From Mycolicibacterium neoaurum (GTDB taxonomy: Bacteria > Actinomycetota > Actinomycetes > Mycobacteriales > Mycobacteriaceae), in the NCBI RefSeq assembly GCF_036946495.1, contig NZ_JAQIIX010000002.1, positions 1,984,001 to 2,048,000 on the forward strand: a DNA stretch of 64,000 nucleotides. Reading direction: 5' to 3'. The number at the start of each line of letters is the position of its first letter. Within the stretch, counting starts at the first letter, position 1. This document shows positions 41,676-52,409 of the stretch, piece after piece. Made by a program: the position numbers and the translations under genes. The notes beneath the pieces were generated by a model, which saw nothing but the letters and a program-made list of their open reading frames with translations, was not told the origin of the DNA and made no database searches.

Positions 41676-43172
41676 ATGACATCGCTATGGCTGGACGGCC
41701 GCAATGAGGCCGTCGATCCGAACTCTCTTCTGGAAGACGACACGTTCGACGTCGCGGTGGTCGGCGCCGGTATCACCGGCCTGGCCACCGCGTTGTTGTT
41801 GGCGCGGGCCGGTAAGAAGGTCGTGGTGCTCGAAGCCCGCCATGTCGGGGCCGCCACGACCGGCAACACCACCGGCAAGGTCAGCCTCCTGCAGGGCACC
41901 AAGCTGTCCAGGATCAGGTCGCAACACGACGAACAGGTGCTTCGCGACTATGTCGAGGGCAACACCGAGGGACGCGACTGGCTACTGCACTACATGGACG
42001 CTCACGGTCTCAGCGTGCAGCGCGAGGACGCCTACACCTACGCGCAATTCGAAGGCGGAATCGACTCGGCCCGAGCTGAACTCGCCGCCTGCCAAGCCGC
42101 CGGGCTACCGGCGGAATGGGTCGACCACGCCGATGTACCCTTCCCGTTCGCCGGTGGGGTGCGGTTGCCGGAGCAGGCCCAGATTGATCCCATACCGCTG
42201 CTGGACAGCTTCGTCGTCGAGCTGCAGCGGCATGGTGGCAGGCTGGTCCAGGGTGCGCGGGTGGGGTCGGTGTCGGTGGGAAGCCCGGTCCGGCTGCGCA
42301 TCGACCGAGACGGTGAATCCTCGACGGTGACCGCTGGGCACTGCATTCTGGCGACCGGCGTCCCGATTCTGGATCGGGGCGGCTTCTTCGCCAAGGTCAG
42401 TCCACACAGATCCTATTGTGTCGCTTTCGATGTGCCCGGTGACATCACCCGTTCCATGTTCCTGTCCACCGACTCTCCGTCCCGATCGGTGCGCTACGCC
42501 CCGACCCCCACCGGGGATCTGCTCATCGTCGGCGGCGGCAGCCATACCGTCGGCAGGGTCCGCGACGCGGCCGGTGGTGTGAGCGAGCTGGTGCACTGGG
42601 CCAAACAACACTTCCCGGGCGCCGTGCAAACGCACTACTGGTCTGCGCAGGACTATTCACCGATCGACGAATTGCCCTATGCGGGGCCCATTCTTCCCGG
42701 CAGCCGGCATATCTGGGTCGCCACCGGATTCGACAAATGGGGTATGACGAACGGTATCGCCGCGGCGCTTGCTCTGTCCGGCCAGATCCTCGGTGGGCAT
42801 ATGCCGTGGACCAGCGCATTCGCCGCGTGGAGCCCGCATGAGCTGACCGGACTGTCGACCGCGCTGAAGCACAATCTCTCGGTGGGCTATCACCTGGCCA
42901 AGGGGTGGGTCGAACCCGCTACCCGGCATGCCGAGCCAGACGAGGGGCAAGGCGTGGTGACCGGACCGCCGTGGCGTCTGCACGCCGACAGCGTCCTCGA
43001 CGGGGTCCGGCGGACGGTCTCGCCGGTGTGCCCGCACCTCGGCGGCATCGTGTCCTGGAACGACGCCGACTGCGCATGGGAATGCCCCCTGCACGGATCC
43101 CGGTTCGCTCCAGACGGAACCCTGCTCGAAGGACCGGCCACCCGCGGCCTGACAGCTCACGAGAACCCCTGA
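41676..43172 (+). CDS. FAD-dependent oxidoreductase fused to a C-terminal Rieske domain
   Basis: A 498-residue DAO-type flavoprotein: FAD motif VAVVGAGITGLATALLLARA (~26-46), central GTKLSRIRSQ and SVRYAPTPTGDLLIVGGGSH segments, C-terminal VATGFDKWGMTNG. The last ~50 residues are a Rieske [2Fe-2S] domain: C452-P-H454 (CPHLGG) and C470-P-L-H473 (CPLHG). This FAD-Rieske layout is a known actinobacterial type; electrons could pass from the cluster to FAD or back. It is probably cytosolic. Substrate unknown. The next gene is a dehydrogenase (frameshifted), 45 bp on. Confidence 0.88.
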   Translation: MTSLWLDGRNEAVDPNSLLEDDTFDVAVVGAGITGLATALLLARAGKKVVVLEARHVGAATTGNTTGKVSLLQGTKLSRIRSQHDEQVLRDYVEGNTEGRDWLLHYMDAHGLSVQREDAYTYAQFEGGIDSARAELAACQAAGLPAEWVDHADVPFPFAGGVRLPEQAQIDPIPLLDSFVVELQRHGGRLVQGARVGSVSVGSPVRLRIDRDGESSTVTAGHCILATGVPILDRGGFFAKVSPHRSYCVAFDVPGDITRSMFLSTDSPSRSVRYAPTPTGDLLIVGGGSHTVGRVRDAAGGVSELVHWAKQHFPGAVQTHYWSAQDYSPIDELPYAGPILPGSRHIWVATGFDKWGMTNGIAAALALSGQILGGHMPWTSAFAAWSPHELTGLSTALKHNLSVGYHLAKGWVEPATRHAEPDEGQGVVTGPPWRLHADSVLDGVRRTVSPVCPHLGGIVSWNDADCAWECPLHGSRFAPDGTLLEGPATRGLTAHENP

Positions 43173-43217
43173 GAACCGCTCCGTTTCGGACGTTGGCTCC
43201 CGGGTATCGCCTGTTGC

Positions 43218-44397
43218 ATGAAAGCTGTCACCTGGCAAGGAAAACGCGATGTTCGGGTCGAGCAGGTACCCGACCCCAAGATCGAACAGCCGACCGATGC
43301 GATTATCGAGGTCACCTCCACCAATATCTGCGGCTCCGATCTGCACCTCTACGAGGTGTTGGGTGCCTTCATGAATCCGGGTGACATCCTCGGCCACGAA
43401 CCGATGGGAATCGTTCGGGAGGTCGGTGCCGATGTCACCAACCTCGAGGTCGGTGACCGGGTGGTGGTGCCGTTCCAGATCTCGTGCGGCTCCTGCTACA
43501 TGTGCGATCTCGACCTCTACACACAGTGTGAGACAACCCAGGTACGCGAACACGGTATGGGGGCGGCACTTTTCGGATATTCAGAGCTTTACGGCCAGGT
43601 GCCGGGGGGCCAGGCCGAACTGCTCAGAGTGCCGCAGGCACAGTTCACCCACATCAAGGTGCCCGAGGGCCCGCCGGACTCGCGGTTCGTGTACCTGTCC
43701 GATGTCCTGCCGACCGCCTGGCAGGCGGTAACGTATGCCGGAATTCCCGAGGGTGGTTCGGTAACCGTGCTCGGGTTGGGGCCCATCGGCGATATGGCCG
43801 CCCGCATCGCCGCCCACCTGGGATATGACGTCATCGCAGTCGATCGGGTACCCGAACGTCTCGCGCGGGCTCAACAGCGTGGGCTGCGCACTCTCGACCT
43901 CGACCAGAACCCGGATCTGGGTGAAGCCATCCGGGAGCTGACCGGTGGTCGCGGGTACCGACTCGGTGATCGACGCCGTCGGTATGGAAGCGCACGGCTC
44001 GCCGATAGCCAAAGTGGCACAACAGGTCAGCGGGTTGCTGCCGGATGCCCTGGCCAAGCCACTGCTGGAGAAGGCGGGTGTCGATCGGCTGGACGCGCTC
44101 TACTCCGCGATAGACATCGTCCGCCGCGGTGGAACGATATCGCTGATCGGTGTGTACGGCGGTATGGCGGACCCGCTCCCGATGCTGACGTTGTTCGACA
44201 AGCAGGTCCAGCTTCGCATGGGCCAGGCCAATGTCAAGAAGTGGGTGGACGACATCATGCCGCTTCTCGGCGACGACGACCCGCTCGGCGTCGACACCTT
44301 TGCCACCCACGTGCTGCCGCTCGATCAGGCGCCGCACGCCTATGACATTTTCCAGCGCAAAGCCGATGGCGCGGTGAAGGTGATACTCACGCCCTGA
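43218..44397 (+). pseudogene. Zinc-dependent alcohol dehydrogenase interrupted by a +1 frameshift
   Basis: A medium-chain zinc alcohol dehydrogenase-like gene (MDR family; formaldehyde dehydrogenase/glutathione-independent type). Reading from ATG 43218 it has GHEPMGIVREVG and SCGSCYMCDLDLYTQC (structural zinc cysteines) and VTVLGLGPIGDMAA (NAD loop). After TGGRG (43950-43955) the frame goes wrong. The other frame continues the family from TDSVIDAVGMEAHG (43957 on) to a natural stop at 44397. One extra base, most simply T43956, accounts for it. If real, the protein ends in nonsense at 44345. Could be a sequencing error. Confidence 0.85.
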
Positions 44398-44410
44398 GCA
44401 GTGACAACGC

Positions 44411-44446
44411 ATCGACCCGGCGCACTCGGCGCCGGGTCGATTTGTG
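44411..44446 (+). terminator. Hairpin terminator after the dehydrogenase
   Basis: ATCGACCCGGCG (44411-44422) pairs perfectly with 44430-44441 across a 7-nt loop, followed by TTGTGT. It is 14 bp after the stop at 44397. Confidence 0.75.
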
Positions 44447-44491
44447 TACGCCGGTGCCGATGTGGGTACCGTACGGCTGTCCGGGGGATCG

Positions 44492-45703
44492 ATGACCACT
44501 GCGAAATCGAAGGACGACAACTTGGTACGTGATCTGAGACACACCAACCGTATTCGGTCAGAACGAACGGTGCGCCGCAGAACACTGCTCAAGGCTCCGT
44601 TACTCGCGGCACCTGCGGTTGCGGCCCTGTCGGCGACGCCCACCGCCTCGGCAGCAGTGCCGGGCCGCTGGTCCAACGATCGTGCGCACCGCTGGTTTCG
44701 CGCACAGGGCTGGTTGGTCGGCGCAAACTACATCACCTCGAATGCCATCAACCAGCTGGAGATGTTTCAGGCCGAGACATTCGATGCGGCACGTATCGAC
44801 AACGAGCTGCGGATGGCCCGCTCGATCGGATTGAACACGGTGCGGGTCTTCCTGCACGATCAGCTGTGGACGCGGGATCGGGTCGGATTCCACCGCCGCC
44901 TCGGCCAGTTCGTCGATATCGCGGCCAAGCACGGTATCCGGCCGCTGTTGGTCCTTTTCGATTCGTGTTGGGATCCGTTGCCGCGCAGTGGGCCGCAACG
45001 CGCACCCCGGCGCGGGGTGCACAACTCCGGTTGGGTGCAGAGCCCCGGCGCCGAACGCCTCGATGACCGGCGCTACCGCCAGGTGCTCCAGGAGTATGTC
45101 GTTCGGGTGATCGGTCAGTTCCGCAACGACGAACGGGTCCTGGGCTGGGATCTGTGGAACGAGCCGGACAATCCCGCCGCGGTCTATGCCAAGACCGAAC
45201 GCAAGGACAAGCCCGAACTGGTGGCCGATCTGCTGCCGCAGGTGTTCCGGTGGGCGCGCACGGTGGATCCGGTTCAACCGCTGACCACCGGTGTCTGGGA
45301 AGGCGAATGGCGCGACGCCGCGCGCCGTAGCGAGATGGCGTCCATACAGTTGGATCTCGCCGATGTGCTGAGTTTCCACAGCTACGACAACCCCGCCGGA
45401 TTCGAGCGCCGCATCGAGGAACTCCAGCCGTGGGGCAGGCCGATGATGTGTACCGAATACCTGGCGCGCACCGAGGGCAGCACCATCGAGGGAGTGCTTC
45501 CGGTGGCGAAGCGGCGGCACGTCGGCGCGTACACCTGGGGCCTCGTGGCGGGTAAGACGCAGACCTACCTGCCGTGGGACTCCTGGGACAAGCCCTATCT
45601 CGACCCGCCCCGGGAGTGGTTCCACGATCTGATCTTCGACGACGGTCGGCCATACCGGCCGCGGGAGGTCGACACGCTGCGCAGCCTCACCGGATCGCCG
45701 TGA
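44492..45703 (+). CDS. Tat-exported GH5-like glycoside hydrolase
   Basis: A 403-residue exported hydrolase. A twin-arginine-type signal, RTVRRRTLLKAPLLAAPAV, is at ~25-43 with a cleavage region near SASAA. The enzyme is a GH5/clan GH-A barrel: acid/base E224 in WDLWNEPDN and nucleophile E322 in CTEYLART. VRVFLHDQLW and FHSYDNP are further barrel segments. Similar actinobacterial proteins are annotated as cellulase family/1,4-beta-xylanase-like. The sugar is not predictable. Start ATG 44492 is preferred to the upstream in-frame 44444. Confidence 0.82.
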   Translation: MTTAKSKDDNLVRDLRHTNRIRSERTVRRRTLLKAPLLAAPAVAALSATPTASAAVPGRWSNDRAHRWFRAQGWLVGANYITSNAINQLEMFQAETFDAARIDNELRMARSIGLNTVRVFLHDQLWTRDRVGFHRRLGQFVDIAAKHGIRPLLVLFDSCWDPLPRSGPQRAPRRGVHNSGWVQSPGAERLDDRRYRQVLQEYVVRVIGQFRNDERVLGWDLWNEPDNPAAVYAKTERKDKPELVADLLPQVFRWARTVDPVQPLTTGVWEGEWRDAARRSEMASIQLDLADVLSFHSYDNPAGFERRIEELQPWGRPMMCTEYLARTEGSTIEGVLPVAKRRHVGAYTWGLVAGKTQTYLPWDSWDKPYLDPPREWFHDLIFDDGRPYRPREVDTLRSLTGSP

Positions 45704-45719
45704 ACTCCGGTGCAGACAA

Positions 45720-48227
45720 CTAGTCCGCGCCCACGCTGATCAGGCGGACCACCGCTGCCCCCTCCTCGTCGGAGGCGGCCAGGTCGATCTCGGCGACCAT
45801 CGCCCAATCATGTTCGCGCGCCGGGTCATCCAGTATCTGGCGCACCTCCCATCGGCCAGGTTGGCGGTCGATGATGACCATGGCCGGTCCACGCGCATCC
45901 GGGCCGATGCCCACATCGTCGTGCTCGTCGAAATAATCCGCACCGGCGTCCGCCCAGCGCTCGACGTTCCAACCGGAACCGGCGTCGAGTTCGCCGAGTT
46001 CGGCCCAGCGTCGCCGCGCGAACAGCTCCACACGCCGGAAGAGGGCATTGCGCACCATGGCGGTGAAGGCGCGATCGTTGCCGGTCAGCGGACGCGGGCG
46101 GGCCGGTACCGCCACCGGGATGTCATGGGGAAGATCGGGGCTTGTCAGCTGCTCCCACTCGTCGAGCAGGCTTGAATCGACCTGGCGGACAAGCTCACCG
46201 AGCCACTCGACGATATCGTTGACCTCTTCGGTGCGCGCCGCCGTCGGTACGCCGGAGCGCAGCGCCTTGAACGCATCCGACAGGTAGCGCAACACCGCTC
46301 CCTCGGATCTTGTCAGGCCGTACTGGCTGACGTATTCCCGGAACGTCATGGCCTTTTCCCACATCTCGCGGACCACGGACTTCGGCGACAGCGCGCCGTC
46401 GGCGGCCCATGGATTGGTCTGCAGGTACACCGCGAACGTGTGCTCCAACAATTCGGCCAGCGGCTTCGGATAGCTGATATCGTCGAGCAATTCGATGCGC
46501 TCGTCGTACTCGATGCCCTCGGCCTTCATGGCCGCGACCGCCTCGCCCCTGGCCTTCTTCAGCTGTGCGGCCAGGATCTGGCGGGGATCCTCCAGTGTCG
46601 CCTCGATCACCGAAACCACATCCAGGGCATAGGTTTCGGCGCTGGCGTCCAGTACGTCGACCGCCGCGAGTGCGAAGGTGGACAGCGGCTGGTTCAACGC
46701 GAAGTCGGCCGGGAGATCCACGGTCAACCGGTAGCGCCGCCCGTCGGGCTCCGGGGTGTCGAGGCGCTGCACGATCCCGGCCTGTAGCAGGGAACGGGCG
46801 ATGCCCAGCGTCTCGCGGATCAGTTTGAGCTGCCGCTTACGCGGTTCGTGATTGTCGGTGAGCAACCGGCGCATCGCGGTGAACGGATCCCCGGGCCTGT
46901 CGACGATATCGAGCACCATGGCCGTCGAGACCCGCATGCTGCTGGTGAGCGCTTCGGGAGTGGCCTCGACGAGTCGGGTCATGGTCTTCTCGCTCCACGG
47001 CACCATCCCCTCGGGAACCTTGCGACGTACCAGCTTTCGTCGCTTCTTGGGATCGTCGGCTACCTTGGCGAACTGTTTGAGGTTCTCCACCTCGTGCTCG
47101 GGCGCCTGCACCACGACGTTGCCGATCGTGTCGAATCCGGCACGCCCTGCACGCCCGGCGATCTGATGGAACTCGCGGGCGTTGAGCAACCGGGTGCGGG
47201 TGCCGTCGTATTTCGACAGCGCCGAGAACACCACCGTGCGGATGGGCACGTTGATCCCCACCCCCAGGGTGTCGGTACCGCAGATGACCTTCAACAAGCC
47301 CGCCTGGGCGAGTTGTTCGACCAGGCGGCGGTATTTCGGCAGCATGCCCGCGTGATGGACGCCGATACCGTGGCGCACCAGCCGAGACAGTGTCGACCCG
47401 AATGACGTGGAGAACCGGAACGCGCCGATGTGTTCGGCGATGGCGGCCTTTTCCTGTTTGCTGGATACGTTGACGCTCATCAGGGCCTGGGCCCGTTCCA
47501 GCGCCGAGGCCTGGGTGAAGTGCACCACGTAGATCGGTGACTGCCGGGTGTCCAGCAATTCGCCGATCGTCTCGTGCATCGGCGTGGTGGCGTAGGAGTA
47601 GAACAACGGCACCGGACGCTCGGCGCCGGTGACCAGCGCGGTGGGTCGACCGGTGCGGCGGGTGAGGTCCTCGCGCAGGGATGTGACATCACCGAGAGTG
47701 GCGGACATCAGCAGGAACTGTGCCCTCGGCAACTCCAGCAGCGGAACCTGCCAGGCCCAGCCGCGGTCGGGATCACCGTAGAAATGGAACTCGTCCATCA
47801 CCACCAGACCGATATCGGCATCGCTGCCTTCCCGCAGCGCGACATTGGCCAAGATCTCCGCGGTGCAGGCGATGATCGGGGCATCGGCGTTGACCGCCGC
47901 GTCCCCGGTCAGCATGCCGACATTGTCCGCCCCGAACACATCGCACAGGGCGAAGAATTTCTCACTGACCAGGGCCTTGATCGGGGCGGTGTAGAAGCTG
48001 ACCCGGTCGCCGGCCAACGCGGCGTAGATGGCGCCGGTGGCGACCAGTGACTTACCCGATCCGGTCGGCGTCGCCAACACCACGTTGCTCCCGGAGACCA
48101 GCTCGATCAGCGCCTCCTCCTGCGCGGGATAGAGCTCGGTGCCGTTGCCCGCGGCCCACTCGCCGAACGCGATGAACAGCGCATCGGGGTCGGCATCCGG
48201 GTCGGGTGAAAGTGGAGCGGCAGTCAT
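45720..48227 (-). CDS. Ski2-like DEAD/DEAH-box RNA helicase (DUF3516 type)
   Basis: An 835-residue superfamily-2 helicase. Motif I ATPTGSGKS (52-60), Ia TAPIKALVSEK, II DEFH (145-148), III MSATLGD, VI HQIAGRAGRAGFD. The long C-terminal region (~400-835) fits DUF3516 of mycobacterial helicases of this type. It likely unwinds structured RNA using ATP. Start ATG 48227 is chosen over the GTG at 48236. It shares a direction with the TrkA gene, 53 bp apart. Exact RNA target unknown. Confidence 0.9.
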   Translation of the reverse strand: MTAAPLSPDPDADPDALFIAFGEWAAGNGTELYPAQEEALIELVSGSNVVLATPTGSGKSLVATGAIYAALAGDRVSFYTAPIKALVSEKFFALCDVFGADNVGMLTGDAAVNADAPIIACTAEILANVALREGSDADIGLVVMDEFHFYGDPDRGWAWQVPLLELPRAQFLLMSATLGDVTSLREDLTRRTGRPTALVTGAERPVPLFYSYATTPMHETIGELLDTRQSPIYVVHFTQASALERAQALMSVNVSSKQEKAAIAEHIGAFRFSTSFGSTLSRLVRHGIGVHHAGMLPKYRRLVEQLAQAGLLKVICGTDTLGVGINVPIRTVVFSALSKYDGTRTRLLNAREFHQIAGRAGRAGFDTIGNVVVQAPEHEVENLKQFAKVADDPKKRRKLVRRKVPEGMVPWSEKTMTRLVEATPEALTSSMRVSTAMVLDIVDRPGDPFTAMRRLLTDNHEPRKRQLKLIRETLGIARSLLQAGIVQRLDTPEPDGRRYRLTVDLPADFALNQPLSTFALAAVDVLDASAETYALDVVSVIEATLEDPRQILAAQLKKARGEAVAAMKAEGIEYDERIELLDDISYPKPLAELLEHTFAVYLQTNPWAADGALSPKSVVREMWEKAMTFREYVSQYGLTRSEGAVLRYLSDAFKALRSGVPTAARTEEVNDIVEWLGELVRQVDSSLLDEWEQLTSPDLPHDIPVAVPARPRPLTGNDRAFTAMVRNALFRRVELFARRRWAELGELDAGSGWNVERWADAGADYFDEHDDVGIGPDARGPAMVIIDRQPGRWEVRQILDDPAREHDWAMVAEIDLAASDEEGAAVVRLISVGAD

Positions 48228-48279
48228 ATCGACCACCAGCCTGCCCGACGCGGCCGCGACGTCGGTGCCGGGGACCCGG

Positions 48280-48960
48280 TCAGCTGGGCAGACGCATCGT
48301 CGGGTTGTCCCCGGGCCAGGCCACCGTGCTGTCGGCGATCAACAACAGCTCATCGCCCGCGACGAACACATCGTCGGGTTGCGGCACCAGCACGGTGCCT
48401 GCCCGCACCAGCGTGACGAGCGCGGTGTTCACCGGGAGGTCCAACTGGTCGACCCGACATCCGACCAACGGATCGAGCTGGGGCAGTGTGATTTTCGTCA
48501 GCGCCGCGCGGCCTTCGCGCAGGCCCATCAGGCGAACGAGGTGTCCCACGTCGATGGCGCCCTCGACGGCGGCGACGAGGGCGCCGGGTGTCGATACCGC
48601 GACATCGACACCCCATGCGGGACCGAACAGCCACTGATTATCGACATCGTTGATCCTGGCCACCACCCGTGGCACGCCGAACTCCGTCTTGGTCAGCAAT
48701 CCGATGACGAGGTTGGCCTTGTCGTCACCGGTCGCGGCGATGACCACATCGCAGGTGTGGACTCCGGCCTCCTCCAGCGTGGACAGCTCACAGGAGTCCC
48801 CGAGCAACCAGTCCGCGGCAGGCACCGAATCCGGTTCGAATCGGCGTCGCTCCCGCTCGATCAACAACACCTTGTGCCCGTATCCGGCGAGCTCGCCCGC
48901 CACGGATCGACCGACGTTGCCGGCACCGGCCACCCCGATCCGCATCTTGCGTGCTGCCAC
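48280..48960 (-). CDS. TrkA-type K+ uptake regulatory protein (RCK)
   Basis: A 226-residue TrkA/RCK protein. The N-terminal TrkA-N Rossmann fold is IGVAGAGNVGRSVAGELAG...VVIAATGDDKANLVIGLLTKTEFGVPRVVARIND. The C-terminal TrkA-C domain (~145-220) follows. It binds NAD(H) and gates a K+ channel or transporter. It resembles M. tuberculosis CeoB/CeoC (Rv2691/Rv2692) proteins; no second TrkA copy or Trk channel gene is adjacent. GTG 48960 is used; ATG 48945 is the alternative. Divergent from a Na+/H+ antiporter. Confidence 0.85.
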   Translation of the reverse strand: MAARKMRIGVAGAGNVGRSVAGELAGYGHKVLLIERERRRFEPDSVPAADWLLGDSCELSTLEEAGVHTCDVVIAATGDDKANLVIGLLTKTEFGVPRVVARINDVDNQWLFGPAWGVDVAVSTPGALVAAVEGAIDVGHLVRLMGLREGRAALTKITLPQLDPLVGCRVDQLDLPVNTALVTLVRAGTVLVPQPDDVFVAGDELLLIADSTVAWPGDNPTMRLPS

Positions 48961-49001
48961 CCCGCTAGTTTGACTTATCGCAGTAAGGGGGCGGGGGTGA
49001 A

Positions 49002-50495
<1,494 letters not shown>

Positions 50496-50593
50496 CCGAT
50501 CTGCGGACCCGATGCCGTCTGTAGGCGTCAATTACGCTCGCCGACGGCGCGTCGGGTGGCCCAAGTGTGCCTGTGCATGGTCAGCTGGAGTCG

Positions 50594-51211
50594 ATGTCCG
50601 CCACGCCCGTTCTTCACCTGTCCGCCGCCGCAGCGGTGGCCGGTGCCGCGCTGCTGGTGTTCTCCGGTTCGGCCGGCGCCGCTCCCGAATCCGACGACCA
50701 GGGTTACCTCGGTTCGTTCGCGCGCTGCGCTTCCCCTGACACCGCGGTGATCTTCGGCGCCACCGAGACCTCTCGGGTGGCCATCTGTGCCGATCCCGAT
50801 GGTGGCTTCGACTACCGCGGAGTCCGGGTGCGTGACGGTGCGCGACTGGTGCTCTCGGCCACCCGGTCCGGTACCGGGTACGTGGCCTTCAACGAGGGAC
50901 AGTCCTACACCGTGACACCGGAGTCGCTGGTGTTCAGCATCGGCGACGATGTCATCCGGGAAGAGCCGCTGATCGATGTGCACGAGCCCGGTACCTCGGG
51001 AAGCTCGTCGTCGGAATCCACATCGACGTCCACATCCACGTCGTCGACACCGACGTCCTCCACAGCAACGTCCTCCACAGCAACATCGTCGGCCCCCACC
51101 ACGACGGCGACCACCCGGCCTACGACGACGGTCACGGTGACGACGCCGCTGCCGCCACCGGGACCCGCGGAGGTCGGCGGGCAGCTAGGTGAGATTTTCA
51201 GCGGGTCGTGA
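50594..51211 (+). CDS. Secreted protein with the two-Cys module and a Ser/Thr-rich tail
   Basis: A 205-residue exported protein. Signal peptide ~1-30 (AAAAVAGAALLVFSGSAGAA). Residues ~35-121 form a module with Cys45 and Cys65 that closely parallels the outer domain of the Ser/Thr kinase at 21451 (see findings). Residues ~130-180 are a low-complexity Ser/Thr-rich linker, with the DNA repeat TCCACAGCAACGTCC copied in tandem. It ends in a Pro/Thr segment. No membrane anchor beyond the signal. Unknown function; perhaps the soluble partner or competitor of the kinase ectodomain. ATG 50594 is used. Confidence 0.72.
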   Translation: MSATPVLHLSAAAAVAGAALLVFSGSAGAAPESDDQGYLGSFARCASPDTAVIFGATETSRVAICADPDGGFDYRGVRVRDGARLVLSATRSGTGYVAFNEGQSYTVTPESLVFSIGDDVIREEPLIDVHEPGTSGSSSSESTSTSTSTSSTPTSSTATSSTATSSAPTTTATTRPTTTVTVTTPLPPPGPAEVGGQLGEIFSGS

Positions 51212-51766
51212 CGACTGCATCATCCGCTGTGCACAGTCCAGCAGGATCCGGTGCAGGTCCGCATCGGCGATGTCCTGTAGGCGCGGTTCGGCGGTGCTGC
51301 CGAAGATGCCCGACGTGATCATCCCGATGGTCACCCGAGTTTCGGCGTCGTGGGTGGTACCGATCAGCAACTCGCGCAGACTCTCGGTGATCTCCTCGAA
51401 CTCACGGTGGGACTGCACCAGCGTCAACACGGCCGGGTCGCCGTAGAACATCGATCCGATGCGGCGGTGCCGGACGGCGAGTTCGACGAACCCGCTGATC
51501 GCGGCATCGCGCCGGGATTCCGCCGAGGGAATCGACTCGGCGATGCGGACCAGGCGCTCCATATCGTCGAACACCGGGCGCACCACCGCCAGCACGATGT
51601 CGTCCTTGGTCTGGAACTGGTAGTAGATCGCGGCTTTCCGGACGCCGAGGTGATCGGCGATCATCTGTAGCGAGGTGCCGTTGACGCCCCGCTCGGCGAA
51701 GAGGTGCAGCGCGGCCTCGATGACCCGCTCGCGCGCGAACCCGCGCTGCGATACCGGCTTGGCCAC
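51185..51766 (-). CDS. TetR-family regulator of the mmpS/mmpL operon
   Basis: A 193-residue TetR-family protein. HTH: RVIEAALHLFAERGVNGTSLQM then DHLGVRKAAIYYQFQTKDDIVLAV (the FxYxF-KxD pattern). GTG 51766 has GGAGGAGG 6 nt upstream and is preferred to ATG 51904. It is divergent from mmpS, as the TetR gene Rv0452 is beside mmpS4/mmpL4 in M. tuberculosis. Its 3' end overlaps the secreted-protein gene by 27 bp. Confidence 0.9.
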   Translation of the reverse strand: MAKPVSQRGFARERVIEAALHLFAERGVNGTSLQMIADHLGVRKAAIYYQFQTKDDIVLAVVRPVFDDMERLVRIAESIPSAESRRDAAISGFVELAVRHRRIGSMFYGDPAVLTLVQSHREFEEITESLRELLIGTTHDAETRVTIGMITSGIFGSTAEPRLQDIADADLHRILLDCAQRMMQSSRPAENLT

Positions 51767-51869
51767 TGGGCACCTCCTCCTTTCCCCGGACACTCTGGCA
51801 TGTCGCTTCCAGCGTTGCGGCAGATGAGTAGCGCTCGTCACATTTTCTAGCCGTGCGACTTGTAGAAGC

Positions 51870-51885
51870 TTAGCCGCATGGCTAA
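51870..51885. promoter_or_regulatory. Inverted repeat, candidate TetR operator for mmpS/mmpL
   Basis: TTAGCC (51870-51875) and GGCTAA (51880-51885) are perfect inverted arms with a 4-nt spacer, in the 178-bp gap between tetR and mmpS. GGCTAACCTGA also matches one half of an IdeR box; the other half is absent. Confidence 0.45.
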
Positions 51886-51944
51886 CCTGACCGCAGTCGG
51901 ACAAGGCTACTCTGACCGGCGTCCGGGCGTGGGCCCCACGCGGT

Positions 51945-52409
51945 ATGAAAGGTCACAGAGCGAATGGCATCTCAGCAGTGAACGTGCTGAAGAAGATCTG
52001 GATCCCGCTGGTGATCCTCGCGGTGGTGTTCGTCAGTACGTTCACGGTGATGCGCGTGCGGACGTTCTTCGGCACCGGGCCGGGATATGTGTCCACCGAG
52101 AACAGTGCCGCCGACGACTCCGAGCCGTTCGACCCCAAGGTCGTCAAGTACGAGGTCTGGGGTGAGCCCGGCGCCACGGCCAACGTCAACTACATGGACC
52201 TGGACGCCAAGCCGGTACGCGCGGACAACGTCACCCTGCCCTGGGAGATCACGTTGAGTACCACTGCCCCGTCGGTGTTCCCGACGATCTCGGGTCAAGG
52301 TGACGGCAGCACGCTGTCCTGCCGGATCACCGTCGACGACGAGGTGAAGGACGAACGCACGGTCAACGGCGTCGGCGCGCACACCTACTGCCTGGTGAAG
52401 TCGGCATGA
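51945..52409 (+). CDS. mmpS: MmpS-family membrane/periplasmic accessory protein
   Basis: A 154-residue MmpS protein with one N-terminal helix (IWIPLVILAVVFVSTFTV). A periplasmic domain follows, with the family core EPFDPKVVKYEVWG, VNYMDLDAKPVRAD, LPWEITLSTTAPS and the C-terminal CRITVDDEVKDER...YCLVKSA. MmpS proteins assist MmpL transporters in exporting siderophores or lipids. The first 11 residues may be a mis-start; GTG 51978 gives the usual MNVLKKIWIP start. Overlaps mmpL by 4 bp. The sequence is closer to MmpS5/S4 than to MmpS3. Confidence 0.9.
   Translation: MKGHRANGISAVNVLKKIWIPLVILAVVFVSTFTVMRVRTFFGTGPGYVSTENSAADDSEPFDPKVVKYEVWGEPGATANVNYMDLDAKPVRADNVTLPWEITLSTTAPSVFPTISGQGDGSTLSCRITVDDEVKDERTVNGVGAHTYCLVKSA

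Noticed and set aside
48831..48846. tRNA T-loop-like GGTTCGAATC
   Set aside because: It lies inside the TrkA coding frame and no cloverleaf can be drawn around it.
51870..51890. IdeR box upstream of mmpS
   Set aside because: Only one half-site (GGCTAACCTGA) matches; the arms are spaced 2 bp too far for the 19-bp iron box. A TetR operator is more likely.
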